Assembly (NCBI RefSeq): GCF_900258485.1
Contig: NZ_OGVE01000003.1
Location: 248,001-312,000, forward strand
Reading direction: 5' to 3'
Source of the DNA: Helcococcus massiliensis
GTDB lineage: Bacteria; Bacillota; Clostridia; Tissierellales; Peptoniphilaceae
Length of the DNA: 64,000 nucleotides
Position numbers and translations under genes: made by a program. Shown here in pieces: positions 1 through 9,594 of this stretch (position 1 is the first letter of the stretch; each line of letters begins with the position of its first letter). Below the pieces are notes generated by a model, which made no database searches, was not told where the DNA came from, and saw only the letters and a list, made by a program, of their open reading frames with translations.

Positions 1-107
1 TTGTGATTTGCTGGAGTTTGATTTGCAGCAAAAACTGTTGAACTAGCTGTTATTATCATAAGTAGTGATAATACTAGAGCATAAAGCCTATTTAATTTTA
101 TTTTCAT
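1..107 (-). CDS. Secreted or surface protein, N-terminus only (runs off left edge)
   Basis: Only the first 35 or so codons are in the window. Read leftward from an ATG at 107-105 they give a lysine-rich start (MKIKLNR), a hydrophobic run (LYALVLSLLMIITASS) and a plausible signal-peptidase site after TVFAA. A good Shine-Dalgarno (AAGGAG) sits about 7 bases upstream, inside the end of the preceding gene, and the two genes overlap by 20 bases, so translation is probably coupled. By position directly after a giant wall-anchored adhesin, a pilin or second anchored surface protein followed by a sortase would be expected, but nothing in the 35 residues proves it. Confidence 0.75.
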   Translation of the reverse strand, partial: MKIKLNRLYALVLSLLMIITASSTVFAANQTPANH

Positions 108-3100
108 AGATTTTTCTCCTTATTGAATCTTTTTTATTTATATATAAAGCAACAAATAGCATACTTGTTAAAGCTAATAGATAGCTTATAGTGTTGTGAG
201 TACCTGTGACTGGCATTATAGGACGATATACGTTTTTGAAGTTAATGTCTTCATTTAGACCACTTATTTCAGTAATTAATTTACCTTGGCCACCATCACT
301 TACCTTAACCTCAATTTCATATACCTTATCATCATATTTGATAGTATTTTCATTACCAGCTTTTTCTAGGACCCTATACTTGTGTGTTCCTATATCATCT
401 AATGTATATTGAATAGGTTCAAATACAATCTCACCCTTATCATTGTTTCTTGCAGTTTGGATTATTTTGTCATCTTCCATAATCATAAATTCAAACTCGT
501 AATCCTTTATATCCTTACCTACAAGAGTTTTATTAGCTTTTATTTCTAATTGGCCATTTGCAGAATAGATGTTAGTTAAAGAAATTACATTTTCTTTGTC
601 TGTAATCGTTTCTGTTGTCTTGGAATCTTGACTTAAAGTATATCCGGCTGATTCTTCTTCAACTACTTCTACAATTGCACCTTCAGGTAATTGTTTAATA
701 GTTATTGTTTCGCCAGCAGATATTTTAATACTTCCACCATCTTTTATGGTTCCTGATTTGGTGTCAGATGCCCAATGATAAGCACTTGTTAGAACTTGTC
801 TATCTTTATCAGATAGACTTACAACTAGTGTAAATTTATCAAGTCTTTCAGTTCCAACTACTTTCTTAGATACCTTTAGATCATATGAATCTATATTAGT
901 ATTATCTTCAGGTTCATATATGTTTGTAAATACAGGTCCATCATTATCGTATTCGACTTTAATGTCTAAACTTCCTGTTTTATTATCTGTAGCTGTAACT
1001 TTAACTATTTCTTCATGTGTATCATATTTTATATTTGGAAGATCAGCTTTTATTTCTCTAATATAGTAGGTGTATTCACCCGGCTCATCTAAAGAAATTG
1101 CATTAAAGTTAATCTCTCCAAATTGATCATTTCTAACTTTTTCTTTTAAGTTTTTATCCTTATCTAACAATTCAAATTCAAATTGCCCACTTTGAAGCTC
1201 AGCATTTTCTAAAATCTTCTTAGCCTTTAAGTTAAATGATCCACTTGTCTCATATGAATACTTGTTTGTAACAACAGATTTAACATCTGTTCCTTTTATA
1301 ACTCCAGATTCATTGCTTATATTTTCTAAAGTATAGTTATCAGTAAGATTGATTTCTTTGATTTCGTAGTTTGTACCATATTTTAGATTTTCAATGGTAT
1401 GACTTTCCCCATTCTTCAGCGTAATGGTTTCATCATATCCATTTGGAGATCCTTCCCCTCCATTAATACTTACCACTATAGTAAAGTCGATATCTTTAGC
1501 ATCTGTTCCTGTAACTTCTTTAGATATAGTTAAGTTATTTTTCTTAGTTGTATTGTTAAATACAGTTTCAGTTTGACCTTCTGGATAGATTACTTCTGAT
1601 TTTAGAGAATAACCATTCTCAGCTCTGCTTACTCTTATAACAACTTTTTCTTCATGAGTATCATAGTTAATTGAAGGATCCTGACCAACAACTTCTTGTA
1701 TATAGTAAGTTTCTTCATAGAATTCATTTTCTTGATAGTAATAATAATCGTCATCAAAAATACGATTAGCAAAACTAAAGGAACCATCTTCTAGAGAAAC
1801 GGCTGTATCAACTACTTCCCTATCTTCATTTAATAAATTGAATTTGAATCCTTTTGTACCCTGTCCATCCAGATATTTCTTACCTTTGATTTTAGCTTCT
1901 ATAGAATTAGGTCTAGATTCATTTACAAACTTAGCCATAGATTCTGTATTAGCCTTTATCTCTCCGCTAGTATTTTCTTCACTTACTAAAACCCAGCCAT
2001 CTTCTTTCTCTTCATAGACTTCATAAGTGATACCTGCTGGAAGATTTTCTATTGTTACCTTTTGTCCAGGGATTAGTTCTATTTCAAACTCACCATCTAC
2101 TATATCTATATTATTATTATCTGGTTCCCAGACAGCATAAAGGGTTCCTTCATGTCCTGTAGAAAATATATTTTTGTTATCAGAAATAATATCTCCATCA
2201 GGATATCTAGACCAACCTTTAAATTTATAGCCTAATCTAGTTGGAGTTGGTAATTTTACAGGTTCATCTTCTTTAGCGATTATATCTTTATAGGTCTGGA
2301 TACCTCCATTTGTATCAAAGCTAATTATATAATTAATAGCCTTCCACTGAGCATAAAAACTTACATCACTTAACTCAACATTATCTTGAAGATTTTGTAT
2401 GAATGTTTGTCCTGGTTGATATTGACCAAACATTCCATAATCATAATAACCTTCAAATATATATTTTATTCCATCTTCGGTAGTAAACTCTCTAACAAGA
2501 TCAGGCAATACAATTTCTTCACCTGGATTAGCAATTATAGGTTCGATTTCTTCACCACCGCCCAGATTTGTACTATAAAAGTTTATTTTATAATTCAACC
2601 TTTTCCATGTTGACTCTAAGTATACATGTGGATTATTTATACTTGAAAATCTAGATGTGTTAATCCTATCTCCTATATTGTAATCTCCGTAATAAGTTAT
2701 ACGGTTAGGCGTTGCCCCATCATAAGATAGTAATTTAAAGTTTACTAAACCTAGTGTAATACCATCATTTTTTACAGTATAATATTCTTTTCCATTTACT
2801 GTTGTTTTAGCTAAATGACTAGGTTTTGGTATAACAAAGTTATCACCCATTTCTAAGATTTTTTCTTCCTTGTTGTATATATTGCTATATGCATCCGGTA
2901 AATTAATTTCCGGTGAATAAGAAAATCTCTTATAAATCATCTTATATCTTAGTTTATATGGCTTACCTCCAAGCCTATATGTTCCAGTAGGATCGCCTGT
3001 TAGATTTTGAAGTTCAATAGCTGTATATCTTTGAGTCTCATCATTTATATTAATCCATTGATTAGCATCTGAGTTGTAATTATTTCTATTTTCTAATCCT

Positions 3101-6100
3101 GCTTCAGTCTTTAATTTTGTTTTTGGACCAAGAGTTATTTTCTTCAAACTGTGAAGATATGATAGCATTGAACTTTGACCGGTCATATTAGTCATATCAA
3201 ATCCTGATAAATCTAGCTCTTCTAAAGAATGCATATTATCAAATATGGCAGCAAAATTTTCCACTTTTGAAGTCTTGAAACTTGATAAGTTTAATGTTTT
3301 TAATGACTCTACTCTTTGGAACATTTCGTCCATTCTTTTCATATTGCTTGTATCAAGCGTCTCTAGACCAATTAATTCTACTAACTCTTTATTTCCTCTA
3401 AACATCTCCCTGAATATTTCAGTCTCTGATGTATCTAGATTAGTCACATCTATTCTTTTAGCGTGAGTTGGTTTATTTCCACGATTAGAATCACTGCTTG
3501 AATCATTCCCAAAACCTGGAATGCCTTCTTCTGTAAAAACTCCACCGATAGATCTTCCACCTTTAACATTTTTCTCTATAGATAAAGAATCATATTTTTC
3601 ATGTACCCACGGAACATTTTCGCTTACATGCCTATAAGCTAAAAATTCATACTCACCTATACTTATCACACCTGCATCACTGCCTGTAGGTCTGATAACC
3701 AGATGACCATTATCATATATCTCCCAAGTGATTCCATGACTTCCATTTTCATTGTCTATTGTTCCACTTTTTACAACACGATGATTTGTTGTAATATATC
3801 CCTTACTTAAGGCATATGGAGCATCTGATGCTGCAGCTTCTACAGTGCTTGGTGTAAATAGATTTATCACACTATCCAATACATTTCTAAAGATGTTATT
3901 AGATGACTCTTTATCATTACTAAAGTTAGATACGTTTGATTCTTGATCATTAACATATGATCTTTTTATATCAAGTTTTCCTTTAGGTAAAAGATCCTTA
4001 TCACCCTTTAGTCTTACCTTGAATTTAAAAATCTTGTTAGGATCACCATAACCTTTTATTTCTTTTTGAATACTTAGTGAACCATCTTTATATTTGTTTA
4101 CAAATATAGGTAGACTTGGATCATTTTTTATATCATCTGTTTTCAAATCTTTAGCATTGGATTCAAAGGATAAAGTTCCATCTTTATTGTCTATGACTCT
4201 AACTGTATATTTTATACTGCTATCGTCATAAATCATGTCTTGGTTGTCACCAGCTAATTCTTTAATAGTAAATGTTTTAGTTTTATTTATATCAGTCTCA
4301 TCAAATTTCAGTTTAAAACTAATCTTACCATTTTCATCATTTTTGCTTTGAGCTAGCTCTTTACCTTCTTCATCATATATAGCAAAAGTAAAGTCATCCT
4401 TTTTAATTTCAAAATTATTTTGAATGAACTTCCAAGCCTTTAATTCAAGCTCACCTTCTGCCTTATATTCATTGATAAAGTGAGGATTATCATCACTATA
4501 TTCTAATTTTTTATCTAAGTATCTTGGACTAGCTGATATGGTTCCATCGCCATTATCTACTAAATCCACAGTAAACTCATATTGACTCTCATCATATTTT
4601 GTTATACCTTTTGCTCCTAGATTTCTTTCAACTAAAATATAATTAAATTCTTTACCAATATCTTCATAGGTAAATTCTATTGCTGCAAAGTTTATCTTTC
4701 CATCACTAGAGTTTCTACCTGAAGATACAATATTACCAGTAGCTTTATCTTTTATATCAAATAGGAATTCACCAGGGATCAAGTCTCTTCCTTTAAGGGT
4801 TTTACTTGCATCCAGTCTCAATTCACCTTTTGAAGTATAGATATTTACAGCTTTAACACTTTTTTCTTCCCCAGCTTGAATAGTACCTTGAATATTTTCA
4901 GAGTTTCTATTATCAAACTTATATCCTTGAGGTATGTTTGTTTCTACTAGTTCATATTGGTAGTCAGAGTTAACTTTTTCAATCACTACTTTTTCATTAG
5001 AATTAAATTCAATAAGTCCACCATTAGAACTTACGGTTTCTTCACTTATCTCTTCTTCAGTTTCCTTGTTATATTTAACAAATTTAAATCTTGAGTTAAA
5101 TATTTCTCCATCCGGTTTTCTTAAGAAGAATTCAAAAGTAAAGTTTTGGTCTTTATTACTTTCTAACTTATTTGTGATTTCTTTACTTATATTTAAATTT
5201 CCATAAGGAGTATATTTATTTGTGATATTGAAATCTTTTATATCACTTACATATCCATTAACATACTTTTCTTTTATGGTATAAGTTATTTCTTCACCAT
5301 TTTCGTATTTGAAAAGATTATCAAACTTAAATTTCCATTGACCATTTGAGTCAGGCCTTACAGTTTTTGTAATATATCTAACTCCATTTTTATAAAGCAT
5401 AATTTCTATACTTTCAGGTCTAGTAATTTCGTTTCGGTCATCCCATTTCTTTTCACCTTCAATTACAACAAGTTCTGGATTATGTTTATTTTTAGTATTA
5501 TATTTAATACCATTTTTTATATCTTCGCCAGGACCTGGTATAAAGTTGTAACCTTCTACATAATCTTCTTTTAATGAATATATTATCTTATTTCCATCTT
5601 TGTCTTGGTATGGTAGGTTTTCAAAAACACCCTTCCATTCATTATCATTAGATAATACCAAGGATTTTTCTGTATATACTCCATTTGCTAAAAGACGAAT
5701 GGTTACTGAATCTGTTCTTTTACCATCTCTATCATTAAAGTCGTCCCACTCTTTAGTTACTTCTATATTGTGTGGTTTTAGACCAACTTTAACATAGTCT
5801 TGTCTGATAAGTTCAACTTTTTGAGAACTATCACCTTTGGAAGCTGTAGATGCTAACATGCTAATGTTGTTATAGGCATGAGCACCTCCATTTAAGCCCT
5901 CTTCAGTTTCATTTTCTTTAAGGTCAGTGTCATACCATTTAGATTCTTCACCGGCTTTTGCCAGGTCTTTAACCATAGGTGCACTCATATTTATAATTAA
6001 AGAAATCTCTTCAAGTTCATTTAAAACAAAGTCATTTCCTTCAGTATCTTTTCTAGCATCTACAGCTATTGCTGTGATTTTAGACTTATCACTTGGCTCT

Positions 6101-9100
6101 TGAATAGACCAAATATTGGTATTTGATAAATCCATATCTTGTCTGTTGTCTGTATCGTCCAGTGTTAAGTTTTCTTTAACTGAATAGTATACCTTTACGT
6201 CAACTCCCCTATTTCTAAGAGCTCTGACATCTATCGATCTAAATTGACCTATCCATGTTTGGTCATTATGATCTTCTTTATCACTTGTTGGCTTATAGTT
6301 TTCAAGATTATCATAAATCACAATATTTTTAGATTTTGTAGTCTGAGTTGTCCTATATCTAATATTGTAAGAATATTGACCACCTTCATAGACATTTTTA
6401 GGAAGTAGATTATCTAAACCATCCCCATAAGATTGCTCATTATTTACATCAACAAGTTTTTGCAAGGATGCTAGAGTATAAGTGTCGGCTTCTACACTAC
6501 TTTCATTTTTTGCATATACAAAAACTGGTTTATCATGATTATCGTTAAGGTTAACAAAAGCATCTTTTATTTCTTTGTCCTCATCAGAAAAAGCATCTTT
6601 TGTATATTTATTGTTTCCGGCATATGGGTTGTCAGGTTCACCCATTAAATCTTTGATTGAACCTAGTTTGTCAATACCTACCGCCTCATAAGCAATCTTA
6701 TTATCTAACTTTTCACCAAAATCTTTAAGTGACAACCAAGAATATCTAGCTTGAAAACTTATTTCTTGCTCATCATAATATCCTGGAGCCCCTATTATAG
6801 TGTCGGATGCTTTATTATTAAGTTTGTAATTTGGAGTTAAATCCGCTTCAACCTTTAATAATATTCTTCCAGTGTTTTTGTAGTTTTCAAATAACTCAAT
6901 ATTTGTAATTGTGTCATTTTCTCTTAACTTTATTGTTTTAGTATCAGGTATTACCCCCTCTGGAAGCAAATCATAAAATATTCCTTTTTTCTGCTCCTCA
7001 TATAGACCACTATCAATAGCATCTTGTAAAGCTTCTAATGAATTAACGTTGGTTTCTGTTCTAACCTTTGCGCTATAGTTAAGTAAAACTCTTCCATTTG
7101 ATTTATCATTAGAGTAACTTAGATGCTTATCCATCTTAGTTCCGCTTGAGAATCCCATCAATTGGTCCCTACCGATATCAACATTTATATGTTTTAGGTC
7201 TTTACTATTATTTACTAAGATATCCATCTTAATAGTATTTTCGGACCTTGTCATAGGTCTTAAGGAATTATCATAAAGATTTTGAACTTGTTCTTTTATT
7301 TGATTATTAGCCTTTAAAGTAACTGTAGGATACATATTCCATTCTAAATGAGATAATTTAGTTTTTGATGTTACCTTGTATTTAACGATATTTTCAGGGA
7401 ATATCACCTTATCTCTATCAGATTTGGCACCATTTACAGTTTCTATTACCATGCTTCCTGTTTTATGAGAAATAGTTGCAAATTTTGTATAGTCATTATT
7501 TCCATCTACCATACCAAATACTTCTATATCAGGAATCTGTTTTTTATCTTCAATTCTTTCATAACCATAGTATCCCTTAGGAATTATTCCCCAAGCAATA
7601 CCATTTTCACCTTCAAGGTATCCATATCTGGTTTCTTCAAATTTCTTATAGTCAGATATAATTGGTGTTTTGAATCTTAATGATTTAAATTCAAAAGATT
7701 TAGAATCTAGAGATTTTCCATAGTCAAAATTAACATCTGTATCCTCTACAACTAGAGTATAGTCCTTTTGGTTATATGATTTCTTATTAAACGAATCTAA
7801 ATCTTTTCCTTGTGAATCTTCACCTAAGGTCCATTTTTCACCAAATCCTACTACATCAACTTCAAATTCTATGTCAGTATTTTTCCCATTTGAAAGATCA
7901 TTTAAGGCTGTTGAGTAAATACCTTCTCTCTTTCCAGAAACCATAGTATTTTGTGGACCCATACCTCTTTTTCTTACAATAAAATGCCCAGTTGGCTTAT
8001 GGTATGCAACCGGTGAATATTTTATACTTGCATTTGCTGAAGTTTCTGATGTTTCACCATCATCAACAGCAGTCATTTTGAAGTTAATATTATTCTTTAA
8101 TTCATAAGTTTTACCATTTTCAAATTCAGACTTTGGATAGGCTGTATATATTGTTGAATTGAAGTTTTGTCCATCGTTATAATAGACATTTTTAGCTATA
8201 GTTTCTTTGAAAACAGAAGCTTCTCCTGTTTCATTTTTGTAAACTTTTCCTTGCTTAGAATCTTCAAACCCTAATACTTTAACACCTTTATTATATTCTT
8301 TAGTGTTATCTGCCTTATCTTCTACCTCTACATAAAAATATTGGCTTGCCTTAGTATTAGCACCAGCAGTCCATTTAACAAAAACATAGTCATCTGCATT
8401 TTCTTTTGGTTTCAATTCTTGTGGCCAATCACTTGGATAGCTTTCATGCACAAAAGTTTCATTTCTCTTGAATGCATCATAAATTCTAGCTTTTGTATCT
8501 ACTTGAACATCTATCTTATTAGATATCTTCGTGATTTGATTCCCTTTATTAGTAATGATACTAATATCGGCATAGAATGGATCTGTCACATAGCCTGATT
8601 TTAAGTCTTTTATCTCTGAAGGTTTCAATGAATTTATAGTCATTTCTATTGAACCTTGAGAAGCAGCTGATATTGTTTTAGTATTGACTAAAATATATGA
8701 ATCATCTGTTTCGACATAGTTAAATATACCATTATTGTCTGGAGCTTTTGGCACCGCTAAGGTCATATTTCCTATGGGTTCTCCATTTCTATCTTTGAAT
8801 ATATGCTTTGGAATCTTAATTTGAACTTTACCAGGTTCATAATCATATTGACCTGACATGGCAAAATTCAATTTCATTCTAACGGATTGATTGTAATTGT
8901 CAGTCCACACTAGGTTTAGTCTGGAATTATCTTGTTGGTCTTTATCTATCCAAGATACAGATATAGATTCAATCTTTGATCCATCCGCAGCATCATTGCT
9001 AGCATTTCTTGCATTAAATAAAGAAACATTTCTAGCATTCAAACTTGATCTACTCATGATTTTATTGTATTGATCAGTCGAAATCTTGTCTGCAGCTTTT

Positions 9101-9369
9101 AGACCTAATTCTTCATTTAATTCTATTGCATCATTTGAGTCTCGAGATATGTGTTCTTTGAGTTTATCTAGATTTTTAATATCTTCTTTAGATAATTCAT
9201 CTTTATCATCTTTAGACTCACTTTTATTTTCAGTTTGTGTATTATCAATTTCAATTATTTCTTGATCTCCGTTAAGGCTATTTGCAAGTGCAGTAGCCGG
9301 ATAAGAAATATTTGATAAAACCATAATAAAAGCTAAAAATAAAGATACAATCCTTGTTCTTCTTTTCAT
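88..9369 (-). CDS. Giant wall-anchored adhesin with Cna-B/isopeptide-type, BspA-like LRR and InlB-type repeats
   Basis: A 3093-residue surface protein. Visible parts: signal peptide (residues 1-29, ending ATALA); an N-terminal region of about 1170 residues without a domain I can name; two Cna-B type domains (about 1195-1395, both starting with a KxW-DD pattern); FctA/Spy0128-like pilin domains, recognisable by 'YD...Y.V.V.DN..G' and a final 'F.N.Y' (about 1510-1755 and 2490-3060); a BspA/DUF285 leucine-rich segment (about 1975-2085, 'MFRGNKELVELIGLETLDTS'); InlB/Listeria-Bacteroides repeats (about 2260-2420, with 'GYKFKGWSRYPDG'); and a C-terminal sorting signal MPVTG, hydrophobic stretch, and basic tail. 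Such proteins are linked to the wall by sortase and are typical pilus tip or adhesin subunits. The LRR/InlB block appears inserted in one Ig-like domain (see findings). The first ATG is the only usable start because an in-frame TAA lies 9 bases upstream. Confidence 0.9.
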   Translation of the reverse strand: MKRRTRIVSLFLAFIMVLSNISYPATALANSLNGDQEIIEIDNTQTENKSESKDDKDELSKEDIKNLDKLKEHISRDSNDAIELNEELGLKAADKISTDQYNKIMSRSSLNARNVSLFNARNASNDAADGSKIESISVSWIDKDQQDNSRLNLVWTDNYNQSVRMKLNFAMSGQYDYEPGKVQIKIPKHIFKDRNGEPIGNMTLAVPKAPDNNGIFNYVETDDSYILVNTKTISAASQGSIEMTINSLKPSEIKDLKSGYVTDPFYADISIITNKGNQITKISNKIDVQVDTKARIYDAFKRNETFVHESYPSDWPQELKPKENADDYVFVKWTAGANTKASQYFYVEVEDKADNTKEYNKGVKVLGFEDSKQGKVYKNETGEASVFKETIAKNVYYNDGQNFNSTIYTAYPKSEFENGKTYELKNNINFKMTAVDDGETSETSANASIKYSPVAYHKPTGHFIVRKRGMGPQNTMVSGKREGIYSTALNDLSNGKNTDIEFEVDVVGFGEKWTLGEDSQGKDLDSFNKKSYNQKDYTLVVEDTDVNFDYGKSLDSKSFEFKSLRFKTPIISDYKKFEETRYGYLEGENGIAWGIIPKGYYGYERIEDKKQIPDIEVFGMVDGNNDYTKFATISHKTGSMVIETVNGAKSDRDKVIFPENIVKYKVTSKTKLSHLEWNMYPTVTLKANNQIKEQVQNLYDNSLRPMTRSENTIKMDILVNNSKDLKHINVDIGRDQLMGFSSGTKMDKHLSYSNDKSNGRVLLNYSAKVRTETNVNSLEALQDAIDSGLYEEQKKGIFYDLLPEGVIPDTKTIKLRENDTITNIELFENYKNTGRILLKVEADLTPNYKLNNKASDTIIGAPGYYDEQEISFQARYSWLSLKDFGEKLDNKIAYEAVGIDKLGSIKDLMGEPDNPYAGNNKYTKDAFSDEDKEIKDAFVNLNDNHDKPVFVYAKNESSVEADTYTLASLQKLVDVNNEQSYGDGLDNLLPKNVYEGGQYSYNIRYRTTQTTKSKNIVIYDNLENYKPTSDKEDHNDQTWIGQFRSIDVRALRNRGVDVKVYYSVKENLTLDDTDNRQDMDLSNTNIWSIQEPSDKSKITAIAVDARKDTEGNDFVLNELEEISLIINMSAPMVKDLAKAGEESKWYDTDLKENETEEGLNGGAHAYNNISMLASTASKGDSSQKVELIRQDYVKVGLKPHNIEVTKEWDDFNDRDGKRTDSVTIRLLANGVYTEKSLVLSNDNEWKGVFENLPYQDKDGNKIIYSLKEDYVEGYNFIPGPGEDIKNGIKYNTKNKHNPELVVIEGEKKWDDRNEITRPESIEIMLYKNGVRYITKTVRPDSNGQWKFKFDNLFKYENGEEITYTIKEKYVNGYVSDIKDFNITNKYTPYGNLNISKEITNKLESNKDQNFTFEFFLRKPDGEIFNSRFKFVKYNKETEEEISEETVSSNGGLIEFNSNEKVVIEKVNSDYQYELVETNIPQGYKFDNRNSENIQGTIQAGEEKSVKAVNIYTSKGELRLDASKTLKGRDLIPGEFLFDIKDKATGNIVSSGRNSSDGKINFAAIEFTYEDIGKEFNYILVERNLGAKGITKYDESQYEFTVDLVDNGDGTISASPRYLDKKLEYSDDNPHFINEYKAEGELELKAWKFIQNNFEIKKDDFTFAIYDEEGKELAQSKNDENGKISFKLKFDETDINKTKTFTIKELAGDNQDMIYDDSSIKYTVRVIDNKDGTLSFESNAKDLKTDDIKNDPSLPIFVNKYKDGSLSIQKEIKGYGDPNKIFKFKVRLKGDKDLLPKGKLDIKRSYVNDQESNVSNFSNDKESSNNIFRNVLDSVINLFTPSTVEAAASDAPYALSKGYITTNHRVVKSGTIDNENGSHGITWEIYDNGHLVIRPTGSDAGVISIGEYEFLAYRHVSENVPWVHEKYDSLSIEKNVKGGRSIGGVFTEEGIPGFGNDSSSDSNRGNKPTHAKRIDVTNLDTSETEIFREMFRGNKELVELIGLETLDTSNMKRMDEMFQRVESLKTLNLSSFKTSKVENFAAIFDNMHSLEELDLSGFDMTNMTGQSSMLSYLHSLKKITLGPKTKLKTEAGLENRNNYNSDANQWININDETQRYTAIELQNLTGDPTGTYRLGGKPYKLRYKMIYKRFSYSPEINLPDAYSNIYNKEEKILEMGDNFVIPKPSHLAKTTVNGKEYYTVKNDGITLGLVNFKLLSYDGATPNRITYYGDYNIGDRINTSRFSSINNPHVYLESTWKRLNYKINFYSTNLGGGEEIEPIIANPGEEIVLPDLVREFTTEDGIKYIFEGYYDYGMFGQYQPGQTFIQNLQDNVELSDVSFYAQWKAINYIISFDTNGGIQTYKDIIAKEDEPVKLPTPTRLGYKFKGWSRYPDGDIISDNKNIFSTGHEGTLYAVWEPDNNNIDIVDGEFEIELIPGQKVTIENLPAGITYEVYEEKEDGWVLVSEENTSGEIKANTESMAKFVNESRPNSIEAKIKGKKYLDGQGTKGFKFNLLNEDREVVDTAVSLEDGSFSFANRIFDDDYYYYQENEFYEETYYIQEVVGQDPSINYDTHEEKVVIRVSRAENGYSLKSEVIYPEGQTETVFNNTTKKNNLTISKEVTGTDAKDIDFTIVVSINGGEGSPNGYDETITLKNGESHTIENLKYGTNYEIKEINLTDNYTLENISNESGVIKGTDVKSVVTNKYSYETSGSFNLKAKKILENAELQSGQFEFELLDKDKNLKEKVRNDQFGEINFNAISLDEPGEYTYYIREIKADLPNIKYDTHEEIVKVTATDNKTGSLDIKVEYDNDGPVFTNIYEPEDNTNIDSYDLKVSKKVVGTERLDKFTLVVSLSDKDRQVLTSAYHWASDTKSGTIKDGGSIKISAGETITIKQLPEGAIVEVVEEESAGYTLSQDSKTTETITDKENVISLTNIYSANGQLEIKANKTLVGKDIKDYEFEFMIMEDDKIIQTARNNDKGEIVFEPIQYTLDDIGTHKYRVLEKAGNENTIKYDDKVYEIEVKVSDGGQGKLITEISGLNEDINFKNVYRPIMPVTGTHNTISYLLALTSMLFVALYINKKDSIRRKIYENKIK

Positions 9370-9379
9370 ATAGTCTTAT

Positions 9380-9446
9380 GTATATTAAATATATACTCCT
9401 CCCTTCTTATGCAATATTTATACACATAATGTATACAGTAATTATA
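9380..9446 (-). promoter_or_regulatory. Promoter -10 and hairpin-spaced ribosome-binding site of the giant adhesin
   Basis: A TGGTATAAT extended -10 element lies at 9446-9441 (minus strand); the -35 is poor. The leader carries a strong Shine-Dalgarno AAGGGAGGA at 9405-9397, but the ATG at 9369 is about 27 bases further on. Between them GTATAT-ATTTA-ATATAC (9396-9380) can fold into a 6-bp hairpin that would shorten the effective spacing to about 10 bases. An in-frame TAA excludes a closer start. Confidence 0.55.
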
Positions 9447-9526
9447 CCATATTCCAATGTAAAATGCTGTAAAAAATGTATATATATATATATATGTATG
9501 CATATTAGGAGGTAGTTTTTTAAACA

Positions 9527-9561
9527 CAAAAAACCAAAACCCATCAGGATTTTGGTTTTTG
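9527..9561 (-). terminator. Rho-independent terminator after the amylopullulanase gene
   Basis: On the minus strand AAAAACCAAAATCC and GGGTTTTGGTTTTT form a 14-bp stem (one G-U pair) around a TGAT loop, followed by T-rich sequence. It lies just after the stop codon at 9595 and separates the pullulanase from the adhesin transcript. A short (TA)n run is at 9479-9495. Confidence 0.8.
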
Positions 9562-9594
9562 TATATTTTTGCTATTAATAAATATATTAACTCA

